From the NCBI GenBank assembly GCA_015680905.1, contig CM027378.1:73127501-73191500 (forward strand): DNA of 64,000 nt, read 5' to 3'. This DNA is from Coptis chinensis (Eukaryota; Streptophyta; Magnoliopsida; Ranunculales; Ranunculaceae). A program made the translations under genes and the position numbers. Within the stretch, counting starts at the first letter, position 1. Each line of letters opens with the position of its first letter. Below the pieces are notes generated by a model. It was not told where the DNA came from and searched no databases. It was given only the letters and a program-made list of their open reading frames with translations. This document shows positions 57,801 to 64,000 of this stretch, piece by piece.

Positions 57801-60800
57801 TATTTTATTTTGCTTTTTCATTGGCATCTTTTGATTTTCATTTATGGAAGGTCGTGTGTGCTTGATCAATGTTTTAACTCTTACACCGTGAATCAAATTG
57901 TTCAGTAATTGCATTGTTCAACGCAGGAATAAACTTTTAAGAGTTAGTGGAGGTAAACAATGGGGACCTATTTCTACATACTTGTAACGAGTTGCTCACT
58001 TAAATATTACTGTTAAAAACTAGAACTTTCCAAGTTATAGACTCGAATGATCCAAAAAATGGTTCTTTGTTGTTGTTTATTTTCGTATCAGTATTGGCTC
58101 TTTCTAGTCTAACACTTTTCTTTGCTGCAGAATGGGGAATATGTTGGACTTGGATGGGAAGCTTTTACATATGTGTAAGCTGTTCACTGGCCAATCCTTC
58201 CGAAAGTTGGTTCTTCAAGAAGGAGAAAAGATGATTCTTGTATGGTTTGATACACCATTCAACCAAGCTGTCTATGGACTTGTGGACAAGTTAGGCCAGT
58301 ATCCGTGCAGACATCCTTGGCATTTATTACTGCTTTATTGCTTGTATCTTTTGTTTCTTCCTGGTGTGTGTATTTTTCTTTTGTAGTATGCTTACAGCTT
58401 TAATTGCTTGTTCAGGTAGTTTGGTTGTGAGATTGGTATTCCTACCTTTTGAAGAAAGCTCCTATGCAACGTTTGCAAGGTTCGCATCAGGTTTACTTCT
58501 ATCTTTCTTGACGATGCCTCTTTGTCCTCCCTTGTTCCACTTTTTCTTTTTTGGAGGTGTGGTTTAGGAAAAGCTTATACAAGGGATCAACAATATTTTC
58601 TGTCCAGTGACGATTAGAAAATGCTACATTCAGAGTTTCTAACACATTTATGATATTAGGGTCATTGAGAATATTTTATTTCTGTTACCCTTTCCACAAT
58701 GCATCTCCAATGAGGATAACATTACCTACATTGAGAAGGGTATATAAGGATATTCACCATAAAAAATGCAACATTTCGGATAGTTAGTGTGTCATGCCAT
58801 GCTGCTGATTGCAACATTATCTTTAGCAGATTCTTACCCTTGATTGTAGGAAATGCAACTTGATAGAGGTTCTTGTTAACATTACCCATGATTTTATGCA
58901 ACATGATTGCAAAAAGGGTCATATAACAGCATGTTTTATGGATAATACCTCATTTGTTAGTCTGTCACATCTAAGGATATTTACCTTCTCTTTCCGACGA
59001 TAAGATACCCAGTTGAAAGCTATCTTGGCAAAAGTTGCAGAAGGTTTACTGTACATTATTCTGAACAAGTTTCGTATGAATGTGTTGAGTAATACTGACG
59101 TTGCATTAGATTGTATGTATATAGTAGGTATATAGTTCTTGCTATTTGCTTTTCGAAGGTTTACTCTTTTATTTCAATGTCATAAATGAACAGAACAGGA
59201 AAGTAGAGAAAGCAACATTGATAGCAGATAGAGGGCTATGAAAGCTAAAAACAATCTCACCTCGAACATCCTCATCTCTGTAACAAAATTTTTGTGAATA
59301 TGTTTCTCAAGTGCCCAACATTGTGCTCCTATAGCATTCTTTTCTCTATGGTGCTCTTCTAAAACCTCTTAATTAGAATGTGTTGGTCTCAAAGCAGTCT
59401 TAAAAGCTTTATTTTAACCATACTAATTTTTAGGCTAGACGTTTCTCGAACTTTCTGATTTCTGAACAATAGAACATAGATTTTTCAAGTTGTCAATTCT
59501 AGGTATATCGTGTTTGTGATTCCATTTGTTTACATTGAGATCGTTTAGACTGCTGCTCTTCTTTGATCAAGATTTTACATTTTAAGTTTAGCTATATTCC
59601 TACCATCATTTAGTCAGTTTGAAAAGTGAATGTTGTGATGTTGTACCCTGAAGAGTAACTTGTCATTGTAATTAACATTTGATGTATACCCTTGGCAGGT
59701 CAAAACCCTCAGGGAAATAGAAAATTAGCAGGAGCCCTTACGGAGGCACTAAAGCTTGTTTTGTTGATTGGTATGACATATTATCAGTTTTTTAATTTAT
59801 AATGTTATTGGTTTTTTCACTTTTTGCTTTACACGTCATGTTTTTCGCAGTGACACTGAATGATACTTGGTGTTGAAACATGTAAACACAATGCACATTT
59901 CCTTTGAATTTCATACAATAAGTATGTTGACATTTTAATAAGCAAATGAAGTTTTTATGTGCATGTCTTCATTGATCTTCTTTCATTCCTTCTTTTGATT
60001 TTTTGTTTCGTTATGGGTTTAAATCTGGTCTTTTTGTAGGTCTTGTGGTTATGGCATTTGGGCCAAGCTACTCTTATGCACTCATTAGAATACTGTATGG
60101 AAGCAAATGGAGTGATGGAGAATGTCATTGTTTTCTGCGGTTGTAACCTTCATCCCCCTTGCAGTTAAAAAAATTTAGATTATTGCTTTTATGTCATTGT
60201 TTTAGCTATGAACGGTTAGTAACCTTCATCCCATTTTTTTTTTCTTGCAGTTAAAAAAAATTTAGATGTTGCTAATTATGCATAAGTTCATCATATTACA
60301 ATACTGTTATGTATATCTCTGCGGGGGAAAAAAACATTATTCTTTTAATTTCTGTAGAGGGAACTCAATGTGTTTTACCTAGGGCCATGTTTGCTCATTA
60401 GGTTGTACCATGAAGTTGTGCATTATCATAATGATCACATAACTTTAGCTGCATGAGATACATCAAGATAGATATATACAATGTAGTTGCAACTTTTCAG
60501 GTATTTGGAAGACTTGTGTGGAATTCCGCTTGCACATATATGTGACAATATCTGTATTTTAGCCTATCAACCATTTTTAGAAGTTTGATAAAATAAGTGT
60601 CCTTCGCCTTGCTTGATTCCAGACTTTTCCAATTAGTATCTGAATAGTATGCTTAGTTCCCTCAATTATTTCTCAGGCACATCAGAGGCATTTCTTCATG
60701 CAGTGGCGACTGAGAACCAGCTGAAGCGGTCCAATGACTCTTTGCTCATATTTTCCGGTATATACATACTATTGAATATCTTGCTAATTCGATCAGCTGG

Positions 60801-61532
60801 AGCAGTTGGATTAATTGTGGCGAATTCATTAAGTATCCTTTCTTAGAGTTGATTTATACAGTTTAAACTACTGCTTAGAAAGTATGGGCGAGCTTTGGAT
60901 TAAAAAGAGTTATTCTTTCTTAAAGCATGTTTACCATTTATGTTCCTGACTGCTGCTAAAGATATGCTTTTGAGGATTATTTACTCTGCGGTATTTATCA
61001 AGAGTTATTTTCAGGTTTGACATGTCCTAGTACTCTTATTTACTCTTAACTGGAGGATATTTTCATATTGTTTTTGCAATTTTCTAATCTAATTAAGTGA
61101 AAGAAATAAAGACAGTTATGGTTTGGATGTTTTGTTGAATCTTTTTTGGTATCTACTCAGGATGCACAATCTTTTTCTTTTCGCCAGTGCTTGCCTTCTG
61201 GTTGGGTGGTTCTACTTGTTTCAGGTGTCGCCACCTTCTTTTCTGAAAGAATATTCTTAGATCGGATGAACTTCTGGCCAACCATGTTCATTCACTTTTC
61301 TGTTGGGTTGGTCTTCTTCAGCATATCCACAGTTGTGATGTGAGTTTCCTTCACTTATTTTGGATCTAGTTACTTGTTTTCCTTCATCTTAAATTGTTCT
61401 CGTGGGGGATTGTATTATACTTGCGAACCTTAAATTGACATGTTTTTTTTTTAATCTTATTATAATTATAGATATAAGCAAGAAGGACCTTTCATCAAGA
61501 AGATTATCCGGTTTCGTGACCATGGTGACTGA
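54557..61532 (+). CDS. RFT1: RFT1 homologue (ER oligosaccharide-lipid flippase-like), with a damaged exon
   Basis: Multispanning ER membrane protein of the RFT1 family, required for N-glycosylation at the Man5GlcNAc2-PP-dolichol stage. Exons: 54557-54614, 54700-54779, 54862-54956, 55623-55783, 56148-56299, 57093-57211, 58131-58294, 58416-58490, 59699-59770, 60040-60141, 60179-60214, 60677-60832, 60962-61014, 61161-61339, 61472-61532. Family motifs: [65 protein letters not shown]. Treating 60040-60214 as one exon with 60142-60178 removed gives 520 residues, the normal length. In the genome that 37-nt stretch carries an in-frame stop and breaks the reading frame. The intron after 60832 looks U12-type, and the one after 58294 would be GC-AG. 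Identity is certain; function of this copy is not. Confidence 0.85.
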
Positions 61533-62642
61533 GCAACAATTGAAAGTAGGCTTACTAAATTTTGATCGTCAGAGTTAACTTTCTTCCTCACCATTTTAAT
61601 CAAAAGTGCTACATTCATCATGGAGCAATTGAAAACATGGAGTTAGCCATGGAGTTTGAATCATATCATAGAGCACCTTCCATGAAGATATACGCAAGTA
61701 TAGGATGAGTTTTCCCATTGATTGTAAATTTAAGAGCCATAACTGTAGTCTTTTTTCTTTTTCTTCTTTTTTTTTGGGGGGTGTTGTTTAGGCATTTTTG
61801 AATCATTCTAATGTTTAGACTTCTTGTCGGTCATGCCATTTGTGCGATGGGTAAATGGATAGGCTGAGAGCAACAATGTGTAAAAACAGTACTGTACTCA
61901 TATTACAGTATTGCAGTACAATTTTATACAGATACCTCTGAAAATAAGCTTGTAGATTGGTCGATCTGAGTTTTCATTAATTTACTCTGAACTTGCAGCT
62001 GATATGGTGTTACATGACTTGGTTCCTGACCAAATTTTTACAGTGGTGTACTTGGAATCTTGGCATAACAATTAATAGCTAAAATGCTCATGTTGAATGT
62101 GGAATACACATTGGCCTAATTATGTCTTATTTGAGATTACACAATAAATTTTCTTTGGCTTCATAATCAGGAACGGGATTCGCGTTCTTGAGTGAAATTT
62201 TGTATTTCTCTACCCTAGTCCCTAAATGATCTATAGCGTAGGAGCTCGTCTGGAGTCTTAAAATATTGTTATACTGCAGGCCTGCCGTTCCGTTGTATTA
62301 GGATTAAAGACTTGCGTTAGCTTTTATCTTACTTATCTGCGCGTATGCTTGCCACAGAAGTTTTCTCGTTTGAAATTGCCAGCAGAATAATGGACTGATA
62401 CGCTGATTCCCGTGACGATTATAAAAGAGAGGCCTACCAAACATGTGTTTAAGGACATTTGAGGGTCGCTTATAAATCTTTTCTCACTCAAAGTCACGGG
62501 ACACAATTTGTCCAAATTACAGGCTATAATTTTCCCCAAGTTCATCACGTTGCTTACATCTTCAAGATTTGAGAGTGGACCACATGACACAGAATGAGAA
62601 TGGACGATATTCTGATTCTGGAACCAACTGAACCCATTTCTG
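61533..62642. other. 3' flanks of convergent RFT1 and GATL genes
   Basis: Non-coding. It should contain both 3' UTRs. No open frame here has domain support. Confidence 0.5.
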
Positions 62643-63722
62643 CTAACTGTCCAAGAACAAAGATCCATGGTGATAAAGATCATACGGTTTCCAAAGACTG
62701 TCCAACGGACAAGGTTGCTTAGAATCTAATCTCAGCCATGGCTTCCCTTTACCACTCCAATGCAATAAACTTACTGGACCTGGATGCAAATCTCTACACA
62801 GACCATGCAAATTATCACCACCAAGCCCATGTTGATTCCATCTATGTTCAATTCCCTTAACTTTTCCAGCAAAAACCAACAAAAATGGTGGCAAAGAACC
62901 CAGTTCATAAATCCTGTACTTCTTTTGTATCTTCATCCATTTCTCCAACTTCTCAGTAAACCAACCTCTTCTCCATCTCCACAAGTCAATCACCATTACG
63001 CCAGTGTTGAAATAACATGGTTTTCGATCTCTAAATGCATTGGAGAACAATGGGTTAGACCAGAATAACTTGTTGAAGTAGGTGGTGAAGTTCGCTTGGC
63101 AGTACTCAGGTGCACCTAAACCATGATTACCCAAGTTAATTTTCCATAGTTTTTCGACGTCGTCAACTAGTATAAGATCAGAATCAAAGTATATAATGCG
63201 ATGAATGGTATCGGGAAGAAGGTTTGCTAAGTAGATTCTAGCATAGTTAAGGGGTTGATCAAGAGCACGACGTATTGAGAATGATATTTTTGATCTGACA
63301 AGATTTGGATTGAAATGGTAGAAATGATAGTTGAGGTAAGGAAAAGTAGTGAGAATTGTTTGGTGAAGAAGTTGGTGGTTGTGAGTGAGAATGAAGTGGA
63401 ATATGATATTTTCTGGACAAGAAGAGTGGCGAAGAATAGAGAGAACACCAGCTATAGAACCTCTAAGGTAAGTGGTATCAAGGGTCATGGCAATATGGAT
63501 GGTTGAAGGGTTGTGAGAAGATGGTGGTGTTTTGGTGCATTTTATGTTGTTTCGGAATGCTGGGGCTTCAGTGAATTTTGAGATGTTGATTGCTGTGGTT
63601 GAAGTGGCTGTGGTGATGGTCAGGAAGAGAAGTGTGGTGAAGAGAAGGAGAAGGGGAGAGGATGTCATTGTGGGTGGTGACGCTGGTGGTTGAAGAACTA
63701 ATAAGAAGTTGTGAGAGTGCAA
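62643..63722 (-). CDS. galacturonosyltransferase-like protein (GATL, GT8 family)
   Basis: Golgi or secretory-pathway GT8 glycosyltransferase implicated in pectin or xylan synthesis. Single exon, 359 residues from 63722, or 341 from the second ATG at 63668, which starts [17 protein letters not shown] and gives a cleaner signal or anchor segment. GT8 landmarks, numbered from the first ATG: MTLD near 79-82, [12 protein letters not shown] (159-170), metal-binding DSD at 180-182 within [23 protein letters not shown] (236-247), [12 protein letters not shown] (293-304) and the HWSGKGKPW signature (321-329). The short length, the lack of a long stem and the lack of introns separate GATL from true GAUTs. 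All motifs are intact, so it is probably functional. The substrate cannot be read from sequence. Confidence 0.95.
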   Translation of the reverse strand: MHSHNFLLVLQPPASPPTMTSSPLLLLFTTLLFLTITTATSTTAINISKFTEAPAFRNNIKCTKTPPSSHNPSTIHIAMTLDTTYLRGSIAGVLSILRHSSCPENIIFHFILTHNHQLLHQTILTTFPYLNYHFYHFNPNLVRSKISFSIRRALDQPLNYARIYLANLLPDTIHRIIYFDSDLILVDDVEKLWKINLGNHGLGAPEYCQANFTTYFNKLFWSNPLFSNAFRDRKPCYFNTGVMVIDLWRWRRGWFTEKLEKWMKIQKKYRIYELGSLPPFLLVFAGKVKGIEHRWNQHGLGGDNLHGLCRDLHPGPVSLLHWSGKGKPWLRLDSKQPCPLDSLWKPYDLYHHGSLFLDS

Positions 63723-64000
63723 TTCATCTCTAGCTAGCTTGGAGCCTTGGAGATAGATAAGACTATAAGAGAAGCTAGCTAGGAGAGAGAGGTGTTACAG
63801 GCTGGAAATTAATAGAGATATTGTTTTCCCGTGAGTGTATTAAAGTCGAAAGGTATTGTGTCAAGGTGGTGTGATGGCACAAAAGCTCTATAATGAAGAC
63901 AGGAAGTAATGAACCCGTGGTCAGCATGGTCATGCAAAATGAATTGAATTTATAGTTCCAAAAAATGAAAAAATTAAATCAATTATCATTTTTCATTTCA

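Overview
The window is nuclear DNA of a flowering plant, most likely a eudicot. It is AT-rich, its genes are broken into many short exons by GT-AG introns, and it holds plant-specific genes (a thylakoid STN7-type kinase, an RTFL/DVL peptide, a GATL glycosyltransferase, LRR-malectin receptor kinases). Much of the rest is transposon debris. I cannot name the species from the sequence.

Layout. 1-16.2 kb: a tandem pair of LRR-malectin receptor kinase genes (subfamily LRR-VIII-2 type). The upstream copy enters the window inside its malectin exon and is open to its stop. The downstream copy is complete from signal peptide to C-terminus but has a +1 frameshift in the kinase domain and a second one near the C-terminus, so it is called a pseudogene. 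The duplicated block also carries an F-box-associated-domain remnant. 16.2-32 kb: intergenic, with a tRNA-Ala(AGC), a non-autonomous Mutator-like element holding a 2.5 kb solo LTR, several hAT-like MITEs, a tRNA-derived SINE and one small real gene, an RTFL/DVL peptide on the minus strand. 32.0-38.2 kb, minus strand: a 238-residue coiled-coil protein gene (with a 12-nt microexon and a LINE tail in one intron) lying 225 bp downstream of an intact ten-exon STN7 kinase gene. 38.2-54.5 kb: MITEs, a nearly full-length but mutated L1-type LINE on the minus strand, a long inverted repeat, a 76-bp perfect palindrome and a large AT-rich minisatellite with a ~55-bp unit. 54.5-61.5 kb, plus strand: an RFT1 homologue with about fifteen exons, including a probable U12-type intron and a damaged exon. 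62.6-63.7 kb, minus strand: an intact, intronless GATL glycosyltransferase, convergent with RFT1.

The genes do not form one pathway. The most informative observations are the asymmetric decay of the receptor-kinase pair, the insertion in the RFT1 exon, the U12-type intron, the microexon, the MULE/solo-LTR nest supported by both target-site duplications, and the overlapping ATGA stop/start between the two LINE ORFs. All exon boundaries were placed by eye from splice consensus, phase and family resemblance. Nothing was aligned to a database.
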